A DNA stretch of 64,000 nucleotides from Schistocerca nitens (GCF_023898315.1 NC_064619.1:504590594-504654593); one strand, 5' to 3'. Positions 32,260 through 44,664 are shown, counted from the first letter of the stretch. The notes: a model not told the origin generated them from the letters alone. Program-made: numbers and translations.

Positions 32260-35160
32260 TGCATGTGTTTCGGAAAGATAAAGGTAGTGAACGGCTTATA
32301 GATGTCGACTCTGACGTTATTGGTTTGACGGAGCACCACTTAAATAATTAGAAAATTCGGAGGCTTCCTCTACGATGATACAGATTAGCTAGCTGTTTTT
32401 CAAGGAGTTCCTTGCGGGTTCTGGGAGTGGCCATGTACGTAAAAAACGGTATTTCGTTTCGGTCCATAGGCGTTTAACGGCACTGCACTGAACAGATGTT
32501 TGAATGTTGTGCAGGGGCAGTTGAATTTAGTGAAACTAAACTTGTAATTGTTGTTGTTTATAGGTCCCTTCACTCTGACTTCAGAGCATTTCTGTTCTGG
32601 CTAGAGAGGTTTCTTGATTCACTTTATAGCAAGTACCAGAAATTAGTTATATGTGGTGACTTCAATATAAATTTTGTGTATGATGGTGCAAGAAAAAGGA
32701 CGTTGGTAGATTCTCGTAAATTCATACGATCTGATGCAGACGGTGTTTTTCCAACTATGGTGCAGGGGAACAGTAGCACAGTCATCAACAGTATTTTTAT
32801 TTATTCTTCATTACTAGATGGGCATTCTGTTACTAAAAGGGTGAGTGGCCTTTCAGACCATTATGCTCAAATTTTAACATTGAAAGGTTTTTGTACTCAA
32901 ACAAATGTGATATTATTGCAAACTATGTAGGAAAGTTAATCCCACAGCAATTGAGTTTTTTGAACCTGGTCAAGGAACAAGAGTGGCAGGATGTTTATAG
33001 TGCCGATAACATAGATGAAAAATACAATGCTTTGCTTAACACATTTCTCATGCTCTTTGCGAGTTGCTTTCCATTATAACGTTCTAAACAGCGTACTAGC
33101 AGTAAAAGATAGCCCGGTTGGCTGACTAGTGGGATAAGGATATCATGTAGAACAAGGCGGAAATTATATCTAAATGTTACAAGTAGTCACAATCAAGCTA
33201 CAGTAGCCCATTACAAACAGTACTGTAAGGTGCTTAAAATGTTATTAGGAAGGCAAAGAGCATGTGGTACGTAAATAGAATAGCTAATTCACAGGAAAAC
33301 ATGAAATCATATGTTCAGTTGTGAAGGAAGTGTCTGGTCAGCTGCACGAGTTCGACGATATGAAGTAAGTTCGTAGTAAAAATACTTCTGTTACTGATAA
33401 ATCAGATACATATACAGTAATTAACAATCATTTTCTGAGCATTGCTGGTGAATTAAATAAAAATTTAGTTTCTACAGGTAATCATATAACTCTCTTGGCA
33501 AATGACTTTCAGAGATTGATGTCTGAAATGCTCCTCTGTGATACAGACAAGGGGGAGATTCAGTCAATAATTGAAGACTAAGGACTCTCATGGATATGAC
33601 GGAGTGCCTATCAGAATGCTTAAGTGCTGCGCTGCACATGCTAGCCCTATATTTAGGCATATTTGTAATTTTTCCTTTACGAATGGTCAGTTTCTTGAAC
33701 AATTAAGGTACTAAGTAGTAAAGCCGTCTTGTAAAAAGGGGAAAGGGATAATGGAGACAATTTTAGACCCATTTCTATGGCATCAGTGTTTGGTTACTAA
33801 TGTTATTGAAAAAGCTGTGTATGTAAGGATAATTGATCATTTTATATCACACGATTTGCTATCAAATGTACAATTCGGCTTTAGAAGTCGTTTAACAACT
33901 GAAAGTGCTATTTTCTCTTTTTTCTGTGACGTAGTGGATGGGTTAAACAGAAGGTTTCGAACGCTGGGCATATTTTTTGATTTAACTAATACGTTTTATT
34001 GTGTTGATCACTAAATATTTCTCCAGAAGTTGGACCATTACGGAATATGGGGATTAGCTCACAGTTGGTGAATCTCTTACTTTAGCAGCAGGCAGCCATA
34101 GGTCATTATTCACAGTGTTGAGAATGGCTGTGATGTGATGTCTGAGGGGGGTACAGTCAGTGACGGAGCTATTCCTGTTTCTTACTTACATAAATGATAT
34201 GCACTCTTGTATTACAGGTACCTCTAAAATATTTCTGTTTGCTGGTGACACTAGCTTGGTAGTAAAGGATGTTGTGTGCAACATTGGCTCGGTTTTAAAC
34301 AGTACAGTTCATGATATAAGTTCATGACTTGTAGATAATAAGCTAACGCAAAATAAGAGGTAAGACTCAGTTTTCACAGTTTCCAACACACAATTCAACA
34401 AAACCTGACGTTTTAATTTCACAGAATCGGCATATGATTAGTGAAGCTGAACAGTTCAAATTTTTAGGTATTCAGATAGATAGGAAACTGTTGTGGAAAG
34501 CCCACGTTCGGGATCTTGTTCAAAGACTTAATGCTGCCATTTTTACTATTCGAATGGTATCTGAAGTGAGTGATCGTTCGACACGAAAAATAATCTACTT
34601 TGCTTATTTTCATTCGTTTATGTCGTATGGTATTATATTTTGGGTTAACTCTTCCCGTTCTAAAAGGATATTTTGGCTTAGAAACGGACAGTTCGGGCAA
34701 TAAGTAGTGTAGGTAATCGCACACCATTCACCAGTGCGATCAGTTTTAGAATTTTATTGCGTTGTTTGGTGTCATAGTGAGGTAGGCTTGACAACAGATA
34801 TCAAACGAATTCGGGGACACACTGCTGGGATATTAACAGTACAATTAGCTCATAAGAAATTAGAGATCTTTCTAAGAAAAAAGTTGTAGTTATCACGAAA
34901 GCTTATTGTTTAAACTTAAGGAAACAATGTTGGATGTAGTTCATCTACCATGCAGCGATCATTTTGTATCTCACTGGGGATATGAGAATAAGATAAGAGA
35001 CATTGTGGCTGATTTCCATGAATACTCACGGTGTTAGTGGCGTATGAGCACATATTTCTATTGATGACTGAGCACAGTATACTAAACAAAAATATATCGG
35101 TATTTACTACTTTTGCAGACTAATAATTATAGAGTTATGAGTAGTATGTTTTTAGGTTAA
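32260..35160 (+). mobile_element. Jockey/CR1-type LINE pol, broken copy
   Basis: An endonuclease part is seen first: DVIGLTEHHLNN near 32310, then KYQKLVICGDFNINF near 32632-32677 within a 144-codon open frame ending at 32930. A linker (YNALLNTFLMLFASCF near 33030) follows, then RT blocks LLSNVQFGFRSRLTTESAIF near 33857-33916 and GIFFDLTNTFYCVDH near 33970-34014. FLFAGDTSLVVKD near 34228-34267 has Gly in place of the first active-site Asp. The end of RT (EQFKFLGIQIDRKLLWKAHV, then IYFAYFHSFMSYGIIFW) spans 34450-34645. Motif set and order fit Jockey/CR1-type elements. Several stops and frame shifts make it non-functional. The 3' boundary is uncertain. Confidence 0.82.
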
Positions 35161-35559
35161 CCTTAAGTTAAAAAGATGATAGATGCTTAGCACAAAGATC
35201 TAATCAGATCACAAGTTTATAAAATTAACTTGCATATTCCACATTACAAGTTTCAAAAACATGTTGAAAATAGCTAGCATGCCATTAACATCAGCGATCC
35301 ACTATCATGTGACTATTATCAAAGAATCCGAAGTAAGACGTCCGGTTCCAAGCAAGCGGAACAACCTGAAAAAACTAAATTCAAAGTATGAGACAAGTGG
35401 GAGTTGTAGAGTCCAGCTGTTTCTCTTTCTTCACGTAAATGATGATGGCGATTGCCACTAGAGACACAGACATTCTCAGTAAAGGCATTTACTGTACCCA
35501 GACGTATTTATCTGGACCCCCAATATAAACACCAGATACATCAAGCTATCCTGTATCAT

Positions 35560-36610
35560 ACGAACCAGTAGTTAACACACTTCACTTTAAACTTCCGGTT
35601 GATCCGTGGTTGATGTATAAAACTCTCCCGTAACGTTTAAACGACCGGACGGAACGTTGGGCCACAAGGTGCATAGAAAGACCACACATGCAGATCTTTA
35701 TCTGCATAAAGATTCGAACCACCACCTTAGACAAAAAAGAGGTGTAATAAAAACCTTGGTAGACAGCGCGTACAAAATTTGCGAACATGTTTACTTAAAA
35801 GAAGAGACTGACTTTAATGAAGAATGGCTATTCTAGAACGGAGATAGATCGAGCACTTCGCTCTAGGCAGAAAATCAGGAGAAATGACGAGCAACAGTCG
35901 CCGAATGGCAAGATTTTTCATCCGTTCGTTAGTAAGGTCACTGCTCGCATTGGGAAAGTTTTAAGTAAGTATGGGGTGGAAACGATTTTCAAACCCACCA
36001 GGAAAATAAAAGAATATTTAAGATCGGGGAAAGATGTATGCCATCCTTCGGCTACACTAGGGGTATATAAAATTCCTTGTAGTTGTGGGCAGATTGATAT
36101 CGGTACCACAAAGAGATGTGTGAACACTCGTCTTGTTGAACATAAGAGGAATTTTCGCCTGGGTCACACGAATAAATCGGCCGTAGAACATGTTTACCAG
36201 GAAGGTAATCATGAAATAAAATTCAGCGAGACGAGCGTCATATCTAATAGCTCGCATTCTTTCGAGCGCACTTATAGAGAGACTATCGAGATTGATAAAC
36301 ACCGTAATAATTTTAACAGGGATGTCAGCGTTGCACCGGAAACATGACGATCGATTACTTTCAGTCGATAATGTTGGCATTAACAGACAGTTTCATAGCC
36401 GATGTCACGTGGTGGACACTGGCGCCCTCTGCACTGTGCTTCCTCGAATTCTCTTCGCAGTTTACCGCTTTACCTCGGAGAATGTCTCACGCAGTCGGAG
36501 ACAAAACGTCAGGGGAGAATTTTATACACCGACCACGGCCTATCAGCCCGGAAGTTTTAAGTGAAGACAATACCAGCCGTGAAAGCCTACGCTGTATGAT
36601 CAGTAATTAA
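35560..36610 (+). mobile_element. Penelope-like element, C-terminal part with GIY-YIG domain
   Basis: A 176-codon frame (35817-36347) starts at NGYS and contains GVYKIPCSCGQIDIGTTKRC, then TRLVEHKRNFRLGHTNKSAV, then RTYRETIEIDKHRNNFNRD. This is the pattern of the GIY-YIG endonuclease of Penelope-like retroelements (Y..PC.CG..YIG.T, R..EH, E..EI......N). Before it, NDRTERWATRCIERPHMQ near 35640-35690 and degraded blocks resemble the end of the Penelope RT. After the frame, 36350-36610 looks like the family's 3' untranslated region, with gacaaaacgtcaggggagaa near 36500 and cagccgtgaaagcc near 36573. The element is partial and broken. Confidence 0.82.
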
Positions 36611-37800
36611 CAATTTGCATTTCCAACATATATAAACATTGTAAATACATTTGAAAAAGGCGAACGTTGCCCATGAAGATACTGATTCCAAAGTAAACAA
36701 CAAATGTTAATTACAGATGCTGCTAAACTTTGTCAAACAGCTAGAGCACCACACATTCACAGAACGTGAGTGAGATCATTTAAAAGTATTCCTGAATGAA
36801 AACGTTTACTTGTCATGATGGATAACGTGGGTGGCGAGTTAGAATAGCTACTGCACGACACGACATAATCATGCACTCGATAATCGGACGCTCACCATAA
36901 TTTGTTGCACTTCGAAGCGTAAGATGATAACCGCTCGTTCAAGTGCTGCCATCAAGTAGGTGTTATGACGTGTTTGCTAAGAGTTACGAACCCACGGATG
37001 CTCTTCGTAAGATGCCCCTGCACCCGCTTCCTGAAACTGCCAGACAATAAGCCAACCCAGCACCACAACTTACACAGGTTTCTTGTAAATTGAGATGACC
37101 AGAAAAAGTTGGGTTCCACGCGTCGCGCAGAGATAGGTCTTTAAACTAGCAATTTTTAACGGCCCCAGCTGACACTCAGTCCCACCGAACCGTCAGTGAC
37201 TAAATACGCTACTTTTAGCAGCGGTCCACGGATACTGTCGGTCACGCCGTCACGGCATTTACTTCAGCCGCTGTCAAACACATCGCTCGACCGGCCGTCA
37301 CTTGAAGAGCACATGCTGGCCTCGACAGCGCTTAAATGCTGGGCCACAAACATGCCTCTGCAGGCAACAAACCGCTCTAGACTCTATTGGGCCAGAGAGG
37401 ATAATACCGACGAGGATTACCGATATCAACACCTGAACGCACAGCACAGGGCTCAAATGGATAAATTAAATTGATCAGAAATTATCCTCGAATCTAATGA
37501 GTGAAATCAGAATTGTAATACTGGAAACTAGGTGAGTAATCAATTTTGGTCTGATATCACGACCACTGTTGTGTACTAGTACCAAGAGTTTAAGTGGTTT
37601 AACTGGTTTCGATTCTACAGTGTAGGTACAGCAATAAAAATTCGAAAGGGAAGCAAAGTTAGGGCACATGTGATATGCAACGAAGTTATCAGAGATGGAA
37701 CGCAGTCTAGTAAATAAAAGGAACTGAGCCAACAAATTCCGTAAGTATCCATTCCGGCATATCCCTTAAGTGATTTAGGGAAGCCACAAAAAAATCTTAT
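36611..37800. other. No recognised gene
   Basis: A 92-codon plus-strand frame (37196-37474) has no recognised motif. No repeat family identified. Confidence 0.4.
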
Positions 37801-37803
37801 TTT

Positions 37804-37886
37804 TAATGGCAGCACAGAGATTTAAACCCTACTGCGTTGAATTATGAGCCTAGCTCCTTAACCACCGTGCCATTTGGCCCATTTAA
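37804..37886 (-). repeat. tRNA-Met-like (CAT anticodon position) SINE remnant
   Basis: On the minus strand, A-box-like TGGCACGGTGGTTAAGGA is followed by an anticodon-arm-like AGGCTCATAATTC with CAT in the anticodon position and U33 before it. A B-box-like GGGTTTAAATCTC follows. Stem pairing is poor and there is no clean terminator. It is more likely a tRNA-derived repeat remnant than a tRNA gene. Confidence 0.4.
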
Positions 37887-38635
37887 AAAGGCCAACACAG
37901 CTGTCTTAAAAATTACAAAAAAGGAATGGTAATAAATTATGTAAGCACATCTGATAAAATATTTCATGTAAAATACATAAGGGAAAACGTTTCTCTACTG
38001 ACATAGGAAGTCGAAAAAAATGTGCATTGCGTACTTCTAGATTACAACGTATCATTCTTTTGTTCAGTTGGTGCCCAACAGTTCGTAAACAATGGCACAA
38101 ACGCATTGGTCATCTCTGAGTCATGATGGTGTTGTCCTTTAATGTCTGCCATACTAGTTTTCACTTGGTGAGACTGCTCTGAGGCCTGCGCGAAGAAAGA
38201 TGCGTAGGATTAAGTGTTTGATTTCCTTTAATTTCCTTCTTTCATTGTTCCATGTGCGACTGCAGATTAGCTACTTCTACTTGAAAATTTAATGCATCAT
38301 AGCGGAAGAGGAAGGGAGGTCATTCAACTGTTAATGTAAACTGCCGCAGCTTGGAATAGAACGGTACTTCGAGCGTGACAATAATGTGTCTGGCGGGAGA
38401 AGATGACAGACTTGAACTGAGAAATGGAGGCAGAATTGTAAGCCTTGGGATAAATTGATATTTTATAATCTATCAACATTTTCCCGCTTCCTTTCGGATT
38501 GAAGAAATGATCTGGGGGCGGAAACGACAGAGTAAGGGCTAAATCATAGAAGGTTATAAAACTTACTGACAGGGAGGAGACAGCATAACTTTGTAGGGAG
38601 CACCCTGTGCTCATGTGGGAGCGATCTAGATGTTT
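37887..38635. other. No recognised gene
   Basis: Open frames of 66-118 codons on the minus strand (for example 38324-38680) overlap the start of the foldback and show no family signature. Confidence 0.4.
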
Positions 38636-38971
38636 GTAAAACAATAAACTGGTAGCCAAGACTGCAGGAATTCTTTTCATTCCATGATTACCGGTTTCGG
38701 CGAAACTAAAGCCGCCATCATCGGATCTTAGAACACATACAGGTTACAACATCAAGGTAAAACAATGGTGATATTAATAGTTGCCTCTAACACGCAATTT
38801 TATAAATTCTGCGTGTTATAGGGAACTTTTATCATCACCATTGTTTGCCTTGATGTTGTAACCTGTATGTGTCCTACGATCCGATGAAGGCGGCTTCAGT
38901 TTCACCGAAATCGGTAATCATGGAATAAAAAGAATTCCGACGCTCTTGGCTACCAGTTTATTGTATTACAG
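38636..38971. repeat. 336-bp foldback element
   Basis: The arms, about 38636-38800 and 38810-38971, are reverse complements at roughly 85-90% identity by eye, for example caataaactggtagccaaga at the left against the reverse complement of tcttggctaccagtttattg at the right. The centre is AT-rich (aattttataaatt). Each arm contains, on the strand pointing outward, CCGATGA, a GGC...GCC stem candidate, then GAAA and a CGGTAATCATGG block. This recurring arrangement resembles a degenerate hammerhead core. No coding sequence. Confidence 0.75.
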
Positions 38972-39044
38972 AGAGCACAATTGTTTACTTTCAAATTTAA
39001 CACATTTTCTTTCCCCACTTGTAAAGACGGTTGAATGACCTCAA

Positions 39045-41430
39045 TTAGCAAATGTGGATACTGGTGAGGCATCTGACTGCTGTCGGTATGTGGGTCGACA
39101 TATCTGCTGTGTTCTAGGGTACTGTCTTTGATAAGTAATCAGAACGTCCTCGGTCGTGGGTTCGAAACCCTTCGCCTCATAAATTTTGATAAATAATTGC
39201 GGCGGAAGACTTCCGACATAAGAAGTCACTATCATTCTGCCAACGGCCTCGTCAAAGAGGGCGAAGGAGCGAACAGAGTTTCAGGGCACACTCTTAACCC
39301 TGGAGTGGGAAACTGCTCCTTAAGGCGGAGGAGTTAGCAATGATCAAGGGCATGAAGATGCAGAAGTTAATGAAAACCACTGCATTAACTATACATATCG
39401 TCTATTCACAGGACATGTGGCTGTAATTGAAAAAGTGTCGTTATGACCTCTCCATTAGGCAAAAGATTCCGGAATAGTCCCCCACTCAGATCTCCGGGAA
39501 GGGACTGTCAAATCAAAGGGAGGCTACCATGAGAAAAAGATTGAATAAGCAACGAAAGGATAAGGTTCTACGAGTGGGGACATGGAATGTCAAATGCTTA
39601 AAACATGGTAGAGAAGCCAGAATATTTGAAAAGGGAAATGCAAATGCTCAATAAAGTTGTAGTATGTGTCAGTGTAGTGAAATGAAAAGGAAATAAGGAT
39701 GTCTGGCCAGATGAGTACAGCATAACATCTACAGCGGCAGAAAATGGTATAATGGGAGTAGGATTCGTTATAAATATGGAGGTAGGGCTGAGTGTGTGTT
39801 ACTGTGAACAATTCATGTTCAGGGAAATTCAGGAATACAGAAATACAGATCGTTGAAAAATAAAATTTATAGGAAGCGTATGGGGGCTAAGAACGAGTGG
39901 CTGCATGAAAAATGTGGAGAAATCGAAAAGGGAATGATTGTCCGAAGGACTGACTCAGCATACAGGAAATTAACATTAAGAGAGCAACGGTAATTCCACT
40001 ATTAAGCGCATAGGAGAGAGCGGATATGTGGAAAGAGTGCACTGAAGCTCGCTATGAGGGGGAAGATTAGTCTGATGTGATAGAAGAAGAAACAGGAGTC
40101 GATTTAGAAGAAATAGGGGACCAAGCATTAGAATCAGAATTTAAGTGTACTCGGGACGACTTAAGATCAAATAAAGCAGAAGGGATAACATTCCATCAGA
40201 ATTTCTAGAACCATTAAGGGAAGTGGCAACAAAACGACTATTCACGTTGGTGCGTAGAATGTATGAGTCTAGTGATATACCACTCAACTTTCGGAACAAT
40301 ATCATCCACGAACTGCGATGCGTGCAAGAGCTGACAAGTGCGAGAATTATTACACAATCAGCTTTAAAGCTCATGTACTAAAGGCGCTTACAAGAAAAAC
40401 AATGGAAAAGAAAATAGTGGATGTGTTAGATGACAACGAGTTAGGCTTCAGGAAAGGTAAAAGCACCAGAGAGAGTAATAAGAGTGGACAACTAAGAACG
40501 AAGTGTTCGGATTAAAAAGGGTGTAAGACAGGGATGTAGTCTTTCGCCCCTACTGTTGAGTCTGTAAATCAAAGAAGCAATAATGGAAATAAAATAAAAG
40601 TTCAGGAGAGGAATTAAAATTCAAAGTGAAAGGATATCAATGATACGAATCGCTGATGAAATTGCTATGCGGAGTGAAAGTGAAGAGGAATTAGAGAATC
40701 TCCTGAATGAAATGGGCAGTCTAATTAGTACAGAGTATGGATTGAGAGTAAATCGAAGAAGGACGAAAGCAGAAACGAGAGCAGCAAGAATCTTAACATC
40801 AGGATTGAGGGTCACGAAGTAGATAAAGTTAAGGAATTCTACTATCTAGGCAGCAAAATAACCAATGACGGATGGAGCACGAAGGCCTAGCACTGGAAAA
40901 AAAAGGCATTCATAGCCAAGATAAGTCTACTAGAATCAAACACAGACCTTAATTTGAGGAAGAAATTTCTGAGGATGTACGTTTTGAGCAGAGCATTGAA
41001 TGGTAGTGAAACATGAACTGTGGGAAATCTGGAACGGAAGAGAATCTAAGCATCTGAGATGTAGTTCTACAACCGAATGTTAATTAGGCAGAGTGGCAAG
41101 ATAAGGAATGAGGAGGTTCTTCGAAGAATGAGGGAGGAAAGGGATATGTGGAAAGCACTGACAAGAAGAAGGGAGAGGATGACAGGACATCTGGTAAGAC
41201 AACATGGAATGACTTCCAAGTTACTAGGTTAGCTGTAGCGGGTAAAAGCTGTAGAGGAAGACACAGATTGTAATACACACACAGCAAACTATTGAGGGCG
41301 TAGGTTGTCAGGGTTACTCTGAGATGAAGAGGTTAGTAAAAGAGATGAATTCGTGGTGGGCTACAACAAATCAGTCTGATGACTGATGACTCAAAAAATA
41401 AATAAATAAATAAATAAATAAAAATCTAGA
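39045..41430 (+). mobile_element. RTE-like LINE, family 2, longest copy, with tRNA-like 5' end
   Basis: The 5' region (39060-39180) looks tRNA-like, with GGGTTCGAAACCC as B box. A leader follows with gcggaagacttccgacataa and cccccactcagatctccggg. The endonuclease starts at VRVGTWNVK near 39575. Most of the endonuclease appears missing after about 39830, where the sequence joins the linker (ca. 39900). RT pieces include KIVDVLDDNELGFRKGKST near 40410-40465, VRQGCSLSPLLL near 40523-40560, and the active-site region near 40650 reading IRIADEI in place of a FADD-type site. The C-terminal domain runs to 41340. The 3' end is gtctgatgactgatgactca then an (AAAT)n tail at about 41393-41425. At 2.4 kb it is shorter than a full RTE-like element and is broken. 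Confidence 0.85.
41393..41425. repeat. (AAAT)n LINE tail
   Basis: About eight aaat/aata units directly after the 3' end of LINE family 2, consistent with a tail microsatellite. Confidence 0.8.
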
Positions 41431-41950
41431 CCGAAGCGAGTCTGCAACATCTCCTGCTGTTCTAGGGAGGTCCGAATTTAAGCCATAATATATTGCATTT
41501 CTTACGTTTTTGTTTAAACTTACTTGGCTCAATCGAATCAGGAAGACGTTTGGGGTTATTCTTACGGTCTTGTAATGACTCTGTATTCAAGAAAAGCGTT
41601 ACCGCTTGTCCATTCCGCATCACACCGTATTCCTTTAACACTGTGTTACCAGTGTTTGCAATACGACTCAGTATTAGCAGAGAAGAACGTTTCTCAAGTG
41701 CGTCCACAAGATAAGAGAATAATTTTCTTGCCTTCTTATAAGTAACACATTTTAAGAAAATAGTGTGTTGGAGGGATCCTGCCGTCTCTTCCAACATTTT
41801 GATAATTATTCATTGTTTGTAATCGTGACTTGGGTTGTTCTTGTGTTTTCGACTAACTAATGATGTCTTACGAAATAAAGATCATTGCTGATGCTAAAAC
41901 AATCCGCCAGTCTAATTTATGTCATCTGCTACCACTTGCCGGCTAGAATA
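41431..41950. other. Unrecognised sequence
   Basis: A 111-codon minus-strand frame (41797-41462) and plus-strand shadows occur. No domain recognised. Confidence 0.35.
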
Positions 41951-41952
41951 CA

Positions 41953-42619
41953 TTTCCTTTCCAGAATGAGATTTTCACTCTGCAGCGGAGTGTGCGCTGA
42001 TTTGAAACTTCCTGGCAGATTAAAACTGTGTGACCGACCGAGACTCGAACTCGGGACGTTTGCCTTTCGCGGGCAAGTCCTCTACCATCTGAGCTACCGA
42101 AGCACGACTCACTCCCGCTACTCACAGCTTTACTTCTCCCAGTATCTCGTCTCCTACCTTCCAAACTTTACAGAAGCTCTCCTGCGAACCTTGCAGAACT
42201 AGCAGTCCTGAAAGAAATGATACTGCGGAGACATGGCTTAGTCACAGCCTGGGGGATGTTTCCAGAATGAGATTTTCACTCTGCAGCGGAGTGTGCGCTG
42301 ATTTGAAACTTCCTGGCAGATTAAAACTGTGTGCGCGACCGAGACTCGAACTTGGGACCTTTGCCTTTCGCGGGCAAGTGCTCTACCATCTGAGCTACCG
42401 AAGCACGACTCACGCCCGGTACTCACAGCTTTACTTCTGCCAGTATCTCGTCTCCTACCTTCCAAACTTTACAGAAGCTCTCCTGCGAACCTTGCCGAAC
42501 TAGCACTCCTGAAAGAAAGGATACTGCGGAGACATGGCTTAGCCACAGCCTGGGGGATGTTTCCAGAATGAGATTTTCACTCTGCAGTGGAGTGTGCGCT
42601 GATTTGAAACTTTTCCTTT
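41953..42619. mobile_element. Two-unit tandem of the 301-bp tRNA-like repeat, with 8-bp direct repeat
   Basis: Unit starts (gagattttcac) are at 41968, 42269 and 42570, giving exact 301-bp spacing. The third unit stops at 42611. The block 41961-42611 is flanked by tttccttt at 41953-41960 and 42612-42619. Each full unit has a minus-strand tRNA-like sequence (tagctcagatggtagag, then gttcgagtctcggtc). It has the same orientation and unit as the array at 55030-60908 but no inverted cap. Confidence 0.85.
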
Positions 42620-42767
42620 GCTCGTCGTTCGATAATTGCCATCTGGGCCGCGATTTAATCGCTTATTCTAATTTCTATAGCGTCACGGAAGGAAGTGGGC
42701 TGGAGGTGTATGCAGAATTTATTTTAAATTTGTTGGATGCTAGACATGCATACTACATGGCACATTC
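42620..42767. other. Short spacer
   Basis: Nothing recognised. Confidence 0.3.
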
Positions 42768-43850
42768 GTATTAATCTGACCACCACCTACGTTCGAAGTC
42801 AGTGTGAAATAACCACTAACGGCAGGTGGCAGGACTGGCAGTGAAGGGTATATAAAACGTGTTGGGAGGTCGCAGAAAACAGTGAGGTCGTTGTCGTTAA
42901 CGGGCAAAAAGGCGTGATTATTGGCATTCGGGCCAAAGATGGAAGCAGTTCCGAATCGGCTAAGTTTGTAAACTGGCAGCCGTGCTTAATGCATACCGTG
43001 CGTAGCACAATGGCGCTAGCCAAAGCCAGCACGGAGGTAACTGGAGCACCACGCCCCATAGGTTACAGGGATGAGCGACGGATGAGAAGATACGTACGAA
43101 CTAACAGACCGCTCAGAAGAACCTAGGGGCAACCCACAATTTCTCCTCAACGACCGTTCAGCCAACTTTGCTGTACATTGGCCTCCGCACCCATGATGAC
43201 TGCTGACCGCTGTTCATCCGTGACGAAGGCTGAAATTTGAAAGCTAATGTCGAAGCTGCAGGCCAACTGAGCGGCGGCCGGTGTCCCCTTTCAGATGAAT
43301 CAGGTCCTGGCCATTGTCGTGTTCGGCGTGAAACCTCTGAAAACAAAGGGTCCATACCGGAGGAGGAGACATTATGGTCTGGGGAGTTGTTCTGTGGCTC
43401 TCACTAGGTGACTTCGCCATTCTGGAAAGCACAATTGATCAACAGAAGTTCGCAACTATACTCGGAGGACACGCAAAACCCTACATCCAGTTTGTTTTCC
43501 CTCGGCAGCTTGGCACCTGTCAGCAGGAAAATGCAAAGTGACGCACAGCTCGCAGTGGGCGCACGTGGTTCGAAGAGCACCAGGGTTTACGCTACTCCCC
43601 TGGCCACCAAACTTCCCGAATTTAAACACAGCCGAGAATACGTGGGACCAGCTCGATCGGGCTGTCCGCGCTAAGGAGCCTCAGCAGAGAAACCTAGGCA
43701 CCTGGTCGCGGGACTGCGGTTGGTATTGTCCTACATCCCTTTCGCTATCTTCCAGAACGTCATTGACTCTCTTGCTTGATTTATTGCAGTGGTACGTGCT
43801 GCAAAAGGTGGTTGTCGTGGCTTCTGGCAGGTGGTTACGTTAATGTGGCT
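42768..43850 (+). pseudogene. Tc1-like transposon copy, broken
   Basis: Transposase motifs appear in order: a degraded DESRF-like region near 43270-43310, GGGDIMVWGVVLW near 43359-43396, a block resembling the family's LDQNKF..ILG region near 43435-43470, and LPWPPNFPNLNTAENTWDQL near 43591-43653. The last is the WP..SPDLNPIE block in which Asn replaces the catalytic Asp. The end AAKGGCRGFWQ lies near 43795-43830. Ends resembling an inverted repeat pair are seen: ttaatctgaccacc at about 42772 against ggtggttacgttaat at about 43829. Stops and shifts between the blocks make it inactive. Confidence 0.75.
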
Positions 43851-44664
43851 AGACAGTGTGCTAGTTTTTCCACCAGTATGTGTGTTAAACATAGAACCCC
43901 TAGCTTTCAGCATTCAAGCACCACTAAAAGCTTATCATAAATTAAATCAGCCAGTTTCTGAGAAGCGATCACTAGAAAGTAACATGAAATTGTATGCATC
44001 ATCCTGTATAGCATTACTCTTACTACAGTGACAACAAATAAAATACATTTAACCATGTGCTACGGGACTCGGAGAGGAGCGCCGGCCCCAGATCGAATCA
44101 ATCCAGTGGATTAATGATTAGGGCAGATGTGCTGGCCAACCTGGACCCAATGTCTTGCCTCAGCTGCATGATACACAAATATTTGGATAACGTTGTCACA
44201 CTGTCACATGTGGTAACACTAGATGCACGTTCCATCCCAGAAGGGTGAGTGGAAAGAGGGAGAAGTGGTACCTGGGCAGCCTCTGCCACTAACATTGCCA
44301 AACCAAGATTCACATGCTGAACCCATGAAGACATGATATAATTCCTCGAAAAACAGGAAAGAAGCTCTTACATCACTAAAATTACCTTCAATAACCTTAA
44401 ATTAACGCTATTGTGAGTATTTTCAGGTTCCATGTTCCTGTGGAGTGAGCACGCTGCGCGTATGATTTCTGTCTTTAAAAAGTAAATCAGTCAGGACGGT
44501 AGAATAGGAATTGAAGCCACGTTGTCCAAAATATGATTCTGGTGTCACCCGATGCTCCCCAATTGAAACACTTGGTCGACTTCTGTTACACTTTTCACCA
44601 ACAATTAAGTGGCACCCATCGTTACAAGTAGTCTTCGATGAACAAATGTTGGGACGCATTTCCA
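43851..44664. other. No recognised gene
   Basis: Open frames of 63-155 codons occur (for example 44890-44423 minus). They overlap the Tc1-like 5' end or have no motif. Confidence 0.4.

Noticed and set aside
41462-41797. 111-codon minus-strand frame as a host gene
   Set aside because: No domain, no splice or neighbour evidence, and it sits between a LINE tail and a tandem repeat.
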